Counted from the first letter of the stretch, positions 1 to 8,335 are shown. The stretch: 64,000 nucleotides of DNA from Acinetobacter variabilis (GCF_000369625.1 NZ_KB850113.1:1185343-1249342); one strand, 5' to 3'. Notes: generated by a model not told the origin, from the letters alone. Numbers and translations are program-made.

Positions 1-1
1 G

Positions 2-691
2 TGGACGTATTTTATAAAACAGTCGCTTGAAAATATTAGGGCGTTTATCATTTTCAGGCGTCGTTGGTGCAGGCAACTCGGATAAGGTCGCACCCGACTC
101 ATTTCTTTGGACAATAATCTGGCTATCGGCCTGAATGGACTGCATAAGCTGATCAACATTCACAGGTGCCTGATTGATTTCAACTAGTTCCTGCTGACTC
201 ATATCATTGACTACTGTTTCAGTTTGCGCGGTCTGGCGATAGGCTTGCGCCTCGCGTTTCGCTTCTTCCGCAACCTGATAAATCTCATTGGCCATACTCT
301 GGTCAATCGTTTGCACCGGCAGACTTTCTAAATCATCAAACTCAATTGGCTGAAATTCACCCAGAGACGTTCCCATAGTCTGCTGTTCTTTCAGCATTTG
401 CATACTATCTACAGTCGAAGTTTCAAGTTCTAAAGCTTCTTCAACTTTTTCTGTTGCTTCAGCTTCGGTCGTAGCTACCCCTTGTCGTACGGCTTCCTGG
501 GATAACTCTTCGATCATTTCTGCCTGAGATAGTGCTACCGGAGTTTCCGTCTGCTCGGTTTGTGCCATGCCCTGATGCGATAACATCATGAAAAATATAC
601 TCATACATAGCCTGGCTCGGCCATGATACGGTACGAGAGACCCCATACTACGATTTAGCATCGTTTGTTTAAATTTTCTCTTTGCGGGCAT
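2..691 (-). CDS. Exported protein, 5' part only (possibly TamA-like)
   Basis: The frame is open from an ATG at 691 to the left window edge, giving 230 residues. A basic N-terminus is followed by a short hydrophobic stretch ending in a likely signal cleavage after Gly-Met-Ala. The rest is a polar, Glu/Gln-rich, probably disordered linker with the basic patch FKRLFYKIRP at the edge. In-frame ATGs at codons 11 and 16 are alternative starts. Such a linker could precede POTRA domains of a TamA/BamA-type outer-membrane protein, which is a guess from memory of this locus in Acinetobacter. The diagnostic part lies outside the window. It is divergent from the LplT-like gene. Confidence 0.55.
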   Translation of the reverse strand, partial: MPAKRKFKQTMLNRSMGSLVPYHGRARLCMSIFFMMLSHQGMAQTEQTETPVALSQAEMIEELSQEAVRQGVATTEAEATEKVEEALELETSTVDSMQMLKEQQTMGTSLGEFQPIEFDDLESLPVQTIDQSMANEIYQVAEEAKREAQAYRQTAQTETVVNDMSQQELVEINQAPVNVDQLMQSIQADSQIIVQRNESGATLSELPAPTTPENDKRPNIFKRLFYKIRP

Positions 692-865
692 AGCAAACTC
701 TAAACGAATACATTCTTTAATTGATTATTTGACCGAAAAAGATAAGCTAAAGAACTTAAATTATTGGGTTTTGCCTTTACATGGACGAAAGTATCTTACA
801 TGATTTTTCTCAATGTTTACGTATATCTCACATTTCTTAATAAATCTTAATGTAGCACGTCTTAT

Positions 866-2185
866 ATGAACAACAATGAACATTTGTTAGCGAGCCGCCG
901 CTTTTTACCCATGTTCCTAACCCAGTTTTTTGGTGCACTGAATGATAATGTTTTTAAACAGGCATTATTATTGGTGATTACCTATGGCTGGATTCAGCAA
1001 CAATCAGCCAGTATTAGCACCTTAAATAACCTTGCTGCACTATTGTTCATTTTGCCTTATTTTATTTTCTCTGCGACGGCAGGCCAGATTGCAGATAAAT
1101 ATGAACGTTCCCAGCTGATTCGCTATTTAAAGATTTTTGAAATTGTGATCATGATTCTGGGCACCATTGGCTTCCTGCTCGGTCATTTATGGATGCTATT
1201 GTTCGCCCTGTTTTTAATGGGCACTCAATCCACTTTTTTCGGCCCGATTAAATATGCCATTTTGCCTGAAGTATTAAAACCAGATGAACTGATGTCAGGT
1301 AACGCGCTGTTCCAGTCAGGCACTTCATTAGCAATTTTATTCGGTATGATTCTGGGTGGTGCAGTCATTGCTGCTTCTACAGGCAATCTGATCTGGATCA
1401 GCCTGACGGTGTTAAGTATCGCCGTGATTGGCTATCTCTCCAGTCGTTATATTCTGAAGCAGAGCATTCCAGCGCCTGAAATCAACATTGACTGGAATTT
1501 TTTCCGGACCAGCTTTCAGACCATTAAATATGCCAAAAGTTTACCGCTGGTTTTTTTAATTCTGCTGGGTAACTCCTGGTACTGGTTTTATGGGGCAACC
1601 TATCTTACTCAGATTCCACAGCTTACCTTACAAAACCTACATGCTTCTGAAAATGTCGCCAGTTTGCTACTGACCTTTTTCTCTGTCGGGATCGGTTTAG
1701 GTTCTTATTTATGCCGCAGATTAGGCGGTACTGAGGTCAATATTAAAATGGTACCGATTGGTGCTATTGGTCTCGTGGTTTTTGCCTTATATCTAGCAGC
1801 AAGTCTTGCCTTTGTTCCGGAACGTACCGGTACGTTACTCGGCTTGGCAGATGTATTCCAGCAAGGCTGGAGCTATTATCATGTGATGCTGGCGGTAACT
1901 TTACTGGGCATCAGTGGCGGTTTTTATATCGTGCCGCTGTATGCCATGATGCAAGCGCATTCTCCCCGCTCACATCGTGCACGTGTAGTTGCAGCAAATA
2001 ACATCCTGAATGCCGTTTTCATGGTATCTTCTGCTATATTCTCGATTATTATTTTAAGCGTTCTAGAGTTTGATCTTAAAATACTTTTCTGTATTACTGC
2101 AGTGTTGAGTGGCCTGTTTACTTTATGGCTGCTTTATAGATTGAAACCGATGATCAAAACCGCAAAAGCCCCTTTGGAGGATTAA
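866..2185 (+). CDS. MFS transporter, lysophospholipid transporter LplT-like
   Basis: This 439-residue protein has about twelve hydrophobic segments. Its N-terminal motif, RRFLPMFLTQFFGALNDN, is typical of the LplT branch of the major facilitator superfamily, seen either alone or fused to acyltransferase domains. Those proteins flip lysophospholipids across the inner membrane for re-acylation. No acyltransferase domain is attached here. The stop codon is followed after 3 nt by the coq7 start, so the two genes are probably co-transcribed. The fold is sure; the lysophospholipid substrate is inferred from family resemblance. Confidence 0.8.
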   Translation: MNNNEHLLASRRFLPMFLTQFFGALNDNVFKQALLLVITYGWIQQQSASISTLNNLAALLFILPYFIFSATAGQIADKYERSQLIRYLKIFEIVIMILGTIGFLLGHLWMLLFALFLMGTQSTFFGPIKYAILPEVLKPDELMSGNALFQSGTSLAILFGMILGGAVIAASTGNLIWISLTVLSIAVIGYLSSRYILKQSIPAPEINIDWNFFRTSFQTIKYAKSLPLVFLILLGNSWYWFYGATYLTQIPQLTLQNLHASENVASLLLTFFSVGIGLGSYLCRRLGGTEVNIKMVPIGAIGLVVFALYLAASLAFVPERTGTLLGLADVFQQGWSYYHVMLAVTLLGISGGFYIVPLYAMMQAHSPRSHRARVVAANNILNAVFMVSSAIFSIIILSVLEFDLKILFCITAVLSGLFTLWLLYRLKPMIKTAKAPLED

Positions 2186-2188
2186 TTC

Positions 2189-2824
2189 ATGCGTCAATAT
2201 ACAGGTGTCGATAAGCTTATTCATTCTTTTGACCAGGCATTACGCAGTCTTGTTCCAGGAACGACTTCCTCACAACGGGAAAATCCAGCCAAACCGGTTG
2301 AAACCCAGCTTACCGTGAGTGATGCCCGTCATGTGGCTGGTTTAATGCGTGTGAATCATAGTGGTGAGGTTTGTGCACAGGCGCTTTATCATGGACAGGC
2401 ATTAACCGCGAAATTACCAAATGTACGTCGGGAAATGGAACAGGCGGCAATTGAGGAGCAAGATCATCTGGCCTGGTGTGAAGACCGCTTACAAGAACTG
2501 GATAGCCATACCAGTTTACTCAATCCGGTCTGGTACGGCCTTTCCTTTGGGATGGGTGCAATTGCCGGCATTGCGGGTGACAGATACAGTCTTGGATTTG
2601 TTGCAGAAACCGAACGCCAAGTGAGTATGCATTTACAGCATCATATTAATCAGCTGCCAGCACAGGATGAACGCTCACGTCGCATTCTAGAACAGATGAA
2701 TGAAGATGAACTGCATCACCGTGATACAGCTTTGGCTGCGGGCGGCGTAGATTTACCGCTTCCCGTCAAGATTGCCATGACCGGCATTTCCAAGTTAATG
2801 ACCAAAACCAGTTATTATATTTAA
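2189..2824 (+). CDS. coq7: Coq7, demethoxyubiquinone hydroxylase
   Basis: A 211-residue di-iron monooxygenase that hydroxylates 2-polyprenyl-3-methyl-6-methoxy-1,4-benzoquinol in ubiquinone synthesis. The expected iron ligands are visible: Glu60 in NHSGE, Glu90 and His93 in EEQDH, Glu142, and Glu174 with His177 in EDELHH. The first 40 residues are variable. The gene directly follows the LplT-like gene and ends at a strong terminator. This is the bacterial Coq7 type that replaces UbiF in Acinetobacter and Pseudomonas. It supplies quinone to oxidases such as the cyo complex encoded further right. Confidence 0.95.
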   Translation: MRQYTGVDKLIHSFDQALRSLVPGTTSSQRENPAKPVETQLTVSDARHVAGLMRVNHSGEVCAQALYHGQALTAKLPNVRREMEQAAIEEQDHLAWCEDRLQELDSHTSLLNPVWYGLSFGMGAIAGIAGDRYSLGFVAETERQVSMHLQHHINQLPAQDERSRRILEQMNEDELHHRDTALAAGGVDLPLPVKIAMTGISKLMTKTSYYI

Positions 2825-2830
2825 GTATCA

Positions 2831-2860
2831 AATAAAGCCCTCATTTTTGAGGGCTTTATT
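2831..2860 (+). terminator. Rho-independent terminator after coq7
   Basis: A 12-bp perfect stem (AATAAAGCCCTC and its complement) encloses a TTTTT-rich loop 7 nt after the coq7 stop. The descending arm ends in TTTATT. Confidence 0.85.
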
Positions 2861-2935
2861 GTGATCAAAATAATTAAGGAAAAAATATTTTAAGAACTCT
2901 TTTTTTAAATTTTTTATTTATCATTATTTTATCTG

Positions 2936-3974
2936 GGCTTTGTTGCACAAACCTATCTGTAAAGGCTTTTTCAGCGATATAATTTTCAAATGAAGAAGCC
3001 TGCACACAAAATCTACCGCACAACCAATTGGCCCGCATATAACCGAGCACTCATGAGTCGCGGAAATATTGCCATTTGGTTTGATCCTGCTACGCAATGG
3101 TATGCGCCATCAAAAGGCAAACAAGGGCGAAATCAAACCTACTCCGACGCAGCCATCCAATGCTGCTTAATGATTAAATCCTTATTCCGTCTGTCTTTAC
3201 GTATGGTTACTGGCTTTGTGCAAAGTCTGATTAAACTTTGCGGATTAAATTGGATAGCTCCAGATTACACCACGCTTTGTAGAAGACAAAAGCATATTGA
3301 TATTGTAATCAGCTACCAAAAAAGTAGCGATGGGCTGCATCTACTCATGGACTCTACAGGCATGAAGTTTCTAGGTGAGGGCGAATGGAAACGCAAGAAA
3401 CATGGACCTGAATATCGTCGCCAATGGCGTAAACTTCATATTGGTATAGATGCTAAAACCCTACAAATACGAGCAGTTCAGCTTACAACCAATAATGTCA
3501 GTGATTCACAGGTGCTTGGTGATTTACTTAATCAGATTCCACAAGATGAGCGGATTGACTCTGTTTATACCGATGGAGCTTATGACACCAAGCAATGCCG
3601 TCAGGTCATTGCAGATCGGCAAGCGCATGCGGTGATTCCACCTAGAAAAAATGCGAAACCATGGAAAGATACAAAGAGTAGCTCGCTAGAGCGAAATGAA
3701 TTACTTCGAACAATTAAACGTTTAGGCAGGACACTATGGAAAAAATGGTCAGGCTATCATCGGCGAAGTTTGGTTGAAACTAAGATGCATTGCATCAAAT
3801 TATTAGGAGATAAACTCAGTGCAAGGAGTTTTGATAGCCAAGTGAATGAGATCCATGCACGTGTAGCAGTCCTTAACAGATTTACGGAATTAGGTCGACC
3901 ACTTACCCAAGTTACGCCTTAAATTTGGCTCAATTAGGGGCGCTTTGCATTTCAAATCTTTGTGCAACAAAGCC
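2936..3974 (+). mobile_element. IS5-family, IS903-group insertion sequence (ISAba13/IS17-like)
   Basis: Perfect 16-bp inverted ends, GGCTTTGTTGCACAAA at 2936-2951 and its complement at 3959-3974, bound a 1039-bp element with one transposase gene. The length and ends fit the ISAba13/IS17 type of the IS903 group; exact identity needs ISfinder. The group normally makes 9-bp target duplications, but the flanks TTTTATCTG and AATTTTATT do not match. The copy may therefore have recombined, or its flank may have been deleted, after insertion. Confidence 0.9.
2990..3922 (+). CDS. IS5-family transposase (IS903 group)
   Basis: A 310-residue DDE transposase that appears intact. The catalytic residues are readable: Asp in LLMDSTG, Asp in VYTDGAYD, and Glu in the late SLVETKMH segment with the usual following Lys. 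A basic C-terminal region precedes the right inverted repeat. It fills almost the entire element and has no frameshift, so the copy could be active. Confidence 0.93.
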   Translation: MKKPAHKIYRTTNWPAYNRALMSRGNIAIWFDPATQWYAPSKGKQGRNQTYSDAAIQCCLMIKSLFRLSLRMVTGFVQSLIKLCGLNWIAPDYTTLCRRQKHIDIVISYQKSSDGLHLLMDSTGMKFLGEGEWKRKKHGPEYRRQWRKLHIGIDAKTLQIRAVQLTTNNVSDSQVLGDLLNQIPQDERIDSVYTDGAYDTKQCRQVIADRQAHAVIPPRKNAKPWKDTKSSSLERNELLRTIKRLGRTLWKKWSGYHRRSLVETKMHCIKLLGDKLSARSFDSQVNEIHARVAVLNRFTELGRPLTQVTP

Positions 3975-4099
3975 AATTTTATTTAAAACCAAGTTAAAAT
4001 ATAATTACCTTCATGGGAAATTAATTAAAATTTAAAATATATTTATTGTTCTTTATTTTTTTAAAATTAGCAGTAAAAATGATTATTTAGAGGTAATTT

Positions 4100-4177
4100 A
4101 TGGAAACAGGTATTATTCTTGGCATTCTATTCGCAATTATTGTGTTGTTAGTTATTTTTTATAAAAAGAAAAAGTAA
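4100..4177 (+). CDS. Small single-pass membrane peptide, 25 aa (candidate)
   Basis: A short reading frame starts with METG and continues as one hydrophobic helix of about 16 residues (Ile, Leu, Val, Phe, Ala), ending in YKKKKK-like basic residues. AGAGG lies 6 nt before the ATG. The layout of short polar N-terminus, one membrane span and lysine-rich tail is typical of real bacterial small membrane proteins and of some toxin peptides. It lies 126 bp right of the IS, in very AT-rich DNA. No homologue is recognised, and function is unknown. Confidence 0.5.
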   Translation: METGIILGILFAIIVLLVIFYKKKK

Positions 4178-4254
4178 ATAACAGTTTTTTGGCAAATACA
4201 GATCCCCTACTTACATAAAACTGAAAAATTCATTAGATTAATTTCAGATACAGA

Positions 4255-4689
4255 TTAAATTTTAACTTGTGGATATTGAAGACGGCGATCATATTCAAAT
4301 GCAGAATGAGACCAGATGTCATGCATCGGGATTTTTACGTCTAGTGCAAGCGGTAATTTTTTGGGATTAAATTCCATCTGACTTAAATCATTTCCCCATG
4401 CAATCAGGTCGACATCCAGGCTAATCTGATGAGATGGCCGAACCCGCCCCGAATCCGTTTCCATTTGCTTTAATAAATCTGTCATATCTTGAACAGGAAC
4501 TTCACTGTATAGGAGACAGGCCGCATTCCAGTAATCTGCCCCGATACTATCCCGACATGGAATGAGGTAAATTGGAGAAAACCAAACTTTCCCCAACTCG
4601 CTGATCCGCTGCTGGGCAGCCTGAAAATGTTGCTGTGGATGACAATTACTCGCCAGTGCTAGGGCGAATATCGTTGCGGTGGCGTTCAA
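4255..4689 (-). CDS. folK: FolK-like 6-hydroxymethyl-dihydropterin pyrophosphokinase (divergent)
   Basis: A 144-residue protein resembling HPPK, which transfers pyrophosphate from ATP to 6-hydroxymethyl-7,8-dihydropterin in folate synthesis. The metal-binding Asp pair is present as LDVDLI, and the N-terminal LASN matches the LGSN motif. The protein is shorter than the usual 160 residues, and the arginine-rich loop is reduced to GRVRPSH, so catalytic competence is uncertain. It overlaps the end of folB by 44 nt in another frame, indicating tight coupling with the preceding step. A second, canonical FolK may exist elsewhere in the genome. Confidence 0.75.
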   Translation of the reverse strand: MNATATIFALALASNCHPQQHFQAAQQRISELGKVWFSPIYLIPCRDSIGADYWNAACLLYSEVPVQDMTDLLKQMETDSGRVRPSHQISLDVDLIAWGNDLSQMEFNPKKLPLALDVKIPMHDIWSHSAFEYDRRLQYPQVKI

Positions 4690-5026
4690 GACGTATCCCT
4701 ACAGAATTAGCTTGCGCGATAATGGCAGGCTTACGGATCGTAATCATAATCGATTCTACACTTTCAAAGGTAGCAAAAAGCGCGTCTAGTACCAGTTTTG
4801 CTGCATGTTCGATCAATTTTGGCTGGGCGACCTGAATCACCCGCGCTGAAATCTCACAGATTTCGGCATAATTCAAAGTATCTTCCAGTTCATCTGACTG
4901 TGCCGCTTGTTCTAATTTGGTACGAATAGTGAGATCCAGCATTAAAGGCTGAATGATTTGACGCTCCCAAGTAAAGCAGCCGACTACTGTATCGACCTTT
5001 AAGCCTTCAATAATAATTGCGTCCAT
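4646..5026 (-). CDS. folB: Dihydroneopterin aldolase
   Basis: A 126-residue FolB that cleaves 7,8-dihydroneopterin to 6-hydroxymethyl-dihydropterin and glycolaldehyde in folate synthesis. Family features are the start MDAIIIEGLKVDTVVG, the conserved Glu in CFTWE, the NYAEI segment and the catalytic Lys in TIRKP near residue 98. The length is normal. It is transcribed toward folK, which it overlaps, and follows the ABC1 kinase gene across a 98-bp double-hairpin repeat. Confidence 0.92.
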   Translation of the reverse strand: MDAIIIEGLKVDTVVGCFTWERQIIQPLMLDLTIRTKLEQAAQSDELEDTLNYAEICEISARVIQVAQPKLIEHAAKLVLDALFATFESVESIMITIRKPAIIAQANSVGIRLERHRNDIRPSTGE

Positions 5027-5056
5027 TTTAAAACTCGGAATTTAATATTTACCAAT

Positions 5057-5154
5057 AATCTCCCTAAATCCCTCTTAATAAAGAGGGACTTTCATCACTT
5101 CTAATTATTTTGTAATGAAAGCCTCCCTTTATTAAAGGGAGGTCGGGAGGGATT
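5057..5154. repeat. Double-hairpin intergenic repeat, copy A
   Basis: This 98-bp element has imperfect inverted ends (AATCTCCCTAAA at the left, TCGGGAGGGATT at the right). Each end adjoins a perfect hairpin: CCCTCTTAATAAAGAGGG at 5070-5087 and a CCTCCCTTT/AAAGGGAGG stem at 5122-5142. It begins 3 nt beyond the stop codon of the ABC1 kinase gene (minus strand) and lies before folB. Copy B at 54668-54737 has the same plan with different but compensating stem bases. The form is MITE- or REP-like. Confidence 0.8.
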
Positions 5155-5157
5155 AAA

Positions 5158-6456
5158 TTAATGCTTTAACAGTAAATTTGGGTCCATGGTCTGGACCATC
5201 TGCAAACGCTGATCTGCATAGATGTCTGTATACGGCGCCAGAATTCGCATAAAACGGTCAAAATACAGCATTTGCTTGAACAATAAAGCAAAGTCACGTG
5301 GGAAGCGAATGCCATGACGTTCACCGACTGCTACCATATCCATCATGATATCGTTAAGATCGGCTGGGCTTGAAGTCAGCAATTCCTGAGGATCAGCTAA
5401 CATCACACCACTAAATAAACGTTCAAGATCAGCCGCAAGCACTTTGGTATCAATCTCAACTGCAGTCATACCCATTTTCAGCATGTTTTCTGCCATCAGG
5501 GTATAATTGGTATGCTGCAAGGCATCCATAAAGGCCATACACGCTGTCCAGACTTCTGGTTTAAGCTGGCCGACAATACCAAAATCAATAAAGCCCACAC
5601 GACCATCTTCAAGCAGCATCAGATTACCCGCGTGTAAATCAGCATGGAAACTGTTACACATCATTAGACTGCCAAACCAGGTGTTCATTGCAGTGATGAG
5701 AACCTGTGATGGGTCTTTAGCGACCTTTTTCACAACTTCAAAATCAGTCAGTGGCACGCCATATAAACGTTGCATGGTCAGTACACGACGTGTTGAATAT
5801 TGATGATAAACCTTAGGAGCAGTTGCTGCTTTATTATTGGTGATATTCAGATAATTGACGAAATCATCCAGATTTTGTGCTTCCTCGATGAAATCGACTT
5901 CACGCACCATTCGGGTTTTGATTTCTTCGACAATATCGGCCAATGAGGCAAATTTTACTTTCGGCACTGCTTTTTCCAGCAGTTTGGTCGCCCAATGCAA
6001 TACATTTAAATCGGTATATAGAATTGTTTCCACACCCGGCTTTTGTACTTTAATAACTACATCTTCACCAGAAACCAGCTTAGCCGCATGTACCTGTGCA
6101 ATGGAAGCAGAAGCCAGTGGTGCTTCTTCAATTGAGGCAAAGATTTCATCCAGATTGCGACCAGAAAACTCTGATGCCAATACTTCCTGAATATAGCTGA
6201 ATGGCAAGGTCGGTGTTTGATCCAGACAACCCTGAAACTCTTCCACATATTCACGTGGAAACAGCGACGGCGTACTGGCAATAAACTGACCGAGCTTGAT
6301 ATAGGTTGAGCCTAAAGACTCAAATGTTTCACGCATGAGTTTGGCATTACTTGGCTTTTCAGTGGCATATTTAATGCCGGCCTTCGCCGCAACTACCGCG
6401 GTTTCACCCATACGGGCAACCGAACGTATTCCATCTAACCAGATATTTTTTTTCAT
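5158..6456 (-). CDS. ABC1/AarF/UbiB-family atypical kinase
   Basis: A 432-residue member of the ABC1 atypical kinase family, whose UbiB/COQ8 members support ubiquinone production. Visible motifs in order are the KxGQ-type segment YIKLGQF near residue 54, the alanine-rich nucleotide loop, the Lys in VVIKVQKPG, HADLHAGN (catalytic loop) and FIDFG (metal-binding Asp). It lacks the C-terminal membrane segments of canonical UbiB and is not beside ubiE, so it is probably a paralogue. It is transcribed between the MoeB-like gene and folB. Confidence 0.88.
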   Translation of the reverse strand: MKKNIWLDGIRSVARMGETAVVAAKAGIKYATEKPSNAKLMRETFESLGSTYIKLGQFIASTPSLFPREYVEEFQGCLDQTPTLPFSYIQEVLASEFSGRNLDEIFASIEEAPLASASIAQVHAAKLVSGEDVVIKVQKPGVETILYTDLNVLHWATKLLEKAVPKVKFASLADIVEEIKTRMVREVDFIEEAQNLDDFVNYLNITNNKAATAPKVYHQYSTRRVLTMQRLYGVPLTDFEVVKKVAKDPSQVLITAMNTWFGSLMMCNSFHADLHAGNLMLLEDGRVGFIDFGIVGQLKPEVWTACMAFMDALQHTNYTLMAENMLKMGMTAVEIDTKVLAADLERLFSGVMLADPQELLTSSPADLNDIMMDMVAVGERHGIRFPRDFALLFKQMLYFDRFMRILAPYTDIYADQRLQMVQTMDPNLLLKH

Positions 6457-6514
6457 AATGTCTTAGGAAAAATTAATTACATGCAGTGTAGCAAAAAAAT
6501 TAAATTTTGCAGGC

Positions 6515-7300
6515 CTATCTTGCCTGACAGACCGGGCAATCTGTATCTTTTTCGAAACTTAAAATGCGCTGTTTAAAACTCAGACCATCCCAAAGTAGAA
6601 GTTTCTGTCTAAGTGGCATTTTACCTAGGCCTAAATAAAGCAAAGCATGATGAGCTTGCAAACTCGCCATCACATTTGGCGTAGTCGCCAAGACACCTGA
6701 GTCTGCGCAACGCAAACTGGTATCAGCCTGATGTTCAGGTGGAAACAGGCAGGCATAGCAAGCTGAATCCCCATCCATCATGAACAGTTGTCCTTGCAAA
6801 CCAATCGCAGAAGCACTGATTAAAGGTATATTCAGTTTTACACAGCTCTGATTGACCAGATAACGTGTCTCGAACTGATCACATCCATCCAGCACCAGAT
6901 CTTGATGTTCAATAATACTTTCTGCATTTTCAGTCATTAAAGCTTGATTAATATATTCAATCTGAATATTCGGATTAATCTGAGCCAGCCTTTTTGCGAG
7001 TATTTCTGCCTTATAAAAGCCTAAATCATTTGGCGTAAATGCCAGTTGTCGTTGCAGATTACTCATCTCGATGGTATCAGGATCAATCAGAGTAATTTTG
7101 CCTACACCTGCTCTAGCCAGAAGTTCTGCCAAGGCACAACCAATCCCGCCACATCCCACGATACAGACATTGGAAAATTTCAATTTTTCCTGGGCTTCAA
7201 TATCCCAACCGTCTAAGAGAATCTGGCGGCTATATAAATGCAATTCAGCATCGGTGAGTTCAAACTCTGGGGATATGGCATCCATAGTCGATATAGACAA
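6515..7300 (-). CDS. MoeB/ThiF-family E1-like adenylyltransferase
   Basis: A 261-residue E1-like enzyme that would adenylate the C-terminal glycine of a ubiquitin-fold sulfur carrier such as MoaD or ThiS. It has the nucleotide motif GCGGIG at 49-54, the Arg in NLQRQ, the Asp in DGCDQ, a candidate catalytic Cys198 in SLRCADSG, and two zinc CxxC pairs at 181-184 and 255-258. The features match MoeB/HesA well, but the carrier is not encoded nearby. In many gammaproteobacteria this gene follows prmC; here about 9 kb separates them. Confidence 0.85.
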   Translation of the reverse strand: MSISTMDAISPEFELTDAELHLYSRQILLDGWDIEAQEKLKFSNVCIVGCGGIGCALAELLARAGVGKITLIDPDTIEMSNLQRQLAFTPNDLGFYKAEILAKRLAQINPNIQIEYINQALMTENAESIIEHQDLVLDGCDQFETRYLVNQSCVKLNIPLISASAIGLQGQLFMMDGDSACYACLFPPEHQADTSLRCADSGVLATTPNVMASLQAHHALLYLGLGKMPLRQKLLLWDGLSFKQRILSFEKDTDCPVCQAR

Positions 7301-7324
7301 CGTCGTTCCTTGTTTCGAAGATTT

Positions 7325-7513
7325 TTAAGAAGCATGTGCCACAAAAAGTGCATTTACCGAAATTTCAATATGTTGATAAATCTCAAGCAAATTAACTTCT
7401 CTGCGCATAAACAGCAAATCAATAAATGGCTTGGCAATACTAGCGCCAAATAGCATATCAGTTAAATGCTCCGTATCAAGCTGATAATGTCCTGATAAAT
7501 ATGTAATGGTCAT
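7325..7513 (-). CDS. Hypothetical short protein, 62 aa (weak)
   Basis: A 62-codon frame ends 24 nt before the MoeB-like gene in the same direction. Its composition (LTDMLFGASIAKPFIDLLFMRREVNLLE in part) looks protein-like rather than random, but no convincing ribosome binding site precedes the ATG. No family is recognised. It may be a fragment of a decayed gene, together with the 32-codon frame at 7602-7700. Confidence 0.35.
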   Translation of the reverse strand: MTITYLSGHYQLDTEHLTDMLFGASIAKPFIDLLFMRREVNLLEIYQHIEISVNALFVAHAS

Positions 7514-7601
7514 ATTATGAATGCACTTAACTTGATCTATATGCCACTTAATTTATTCACGTATTACATCTTCTGGCTAATCTCGTTCTTCTATTCCTTT
7601 A

Positions 7602-7700
7602 TCACCCTGTAACTGTCTTCCGCTTGTTTAGCACTTCTGTAGCTGCTGCCTGCAATTCAGTAGGAAAATGTATCAGTTCAGTGAGACCCTCTGTATCCAT
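7602..7700 (-). CDS. Possible gene remnant, 32 aa
   Basis: A 32-codon frame beginning MDTEGLTELIHFPTELQAAA has a protein-like composition and lies in the same direction as the 62-codon frame to its left. Stop codons separate the two. I do not recognise either; together they may be debris of an older gene in this accessory block. Confidence 0.2.
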   Translation of the reverse strand: MDTEGLTELIHFPTELQAAATEVLNKRKTVTG

Positions 7701-7772
7701 TATCAAATATGATTAAGCTGCTTAAGGAATAGCAATTATCCTCGCTTTCAATAAATAGTATGGAGCATATAG

Positions 7773-8282
7773 ATGAACGAACAAAATCAGCATAATAATC
7801 GTGAAAAATTATGGGAACTAATCAAAGATGTGCGTTACACCATGATCAGCCATGTAACCTAAAGTCAGGAAATTCATTCTCAGCCGATGACCATGCTCAA
7901 TTCTGAGCAAATGAATGAAGATCAAAACTTGTATTTCATCATGCGTGATACCAATGATCTGGTGAAAGCTGCCACTACTGGTCGCACTCAGATTGGCCTG
8001 TCTTTCGCTAAACCTTCTGATGGTATTTATGTATCGATCAGCGCAAATGCACAGATCAGTACTGACCGTATTTTGATTGAAAAATTATGGAATCCATGGG
8101 CAGAAAACTGGTTTGAAGGTAAAGATGATCCTAGCGTACGTGTACTGATTGCTGAAGCTGAAAGTGCAGAATACTGGAATGTCACTGATAATAAAGTAAC
8201 TCAGCTATTTAAGGCACTAAAAGGTGGCGTAACTGGCGAAGCTGGGGAACCGGATGCTGAGCACAAAAAAGTTGATCTATAA
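7773..8282 (+). pseudogene. Pyridoxamine-oxidase-like general stress protein, interrupted by in-frame stop
   Basis: Read from the ATG at 7773, the frame encodes a general-stress-protein-26-like flavin-binding split barrel (Pyrid_ox_like): an N-terminal helix REKLWELIKDVRYTMISHVT, then barrel segments such as YFIMRDT and the late LIEKLWNPWAENWFEG. Codon 30 is TAA at 7860-7862, where neighbouring residues predict a polar residue such as Gln. The frame then continues unbroken to 8282. Restart at ATG 7887 would give 131 residues lacking the first helix and strand. It is either a nonsense mutant or a sequence error. Confidence 0.8.
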
Positions 8283-8305
8283 GTAAATAAGAATTCCACT
8301 TTCAA

Positions 8306-8335
8306 TTTAGCCTCTTAATAAGAGGCTAAATTTTT
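8306..8335 (+). terminator. Terminator after the stress-protein gene
   Basis: The stem TTTAGCCTCTT pairs with AAGAGGCTAAA around a 3-nt loop and is followed by TTTTTG, 24 nt after the stop codon. Confidence 0.75.

Noticed and set aside
5507..5803. 98-codon plus-strand frame within the ABC1 kinase gene
   Set aside because: The kinase on the other strand carries all family motifs across this stretch; the plus frame is incidental.
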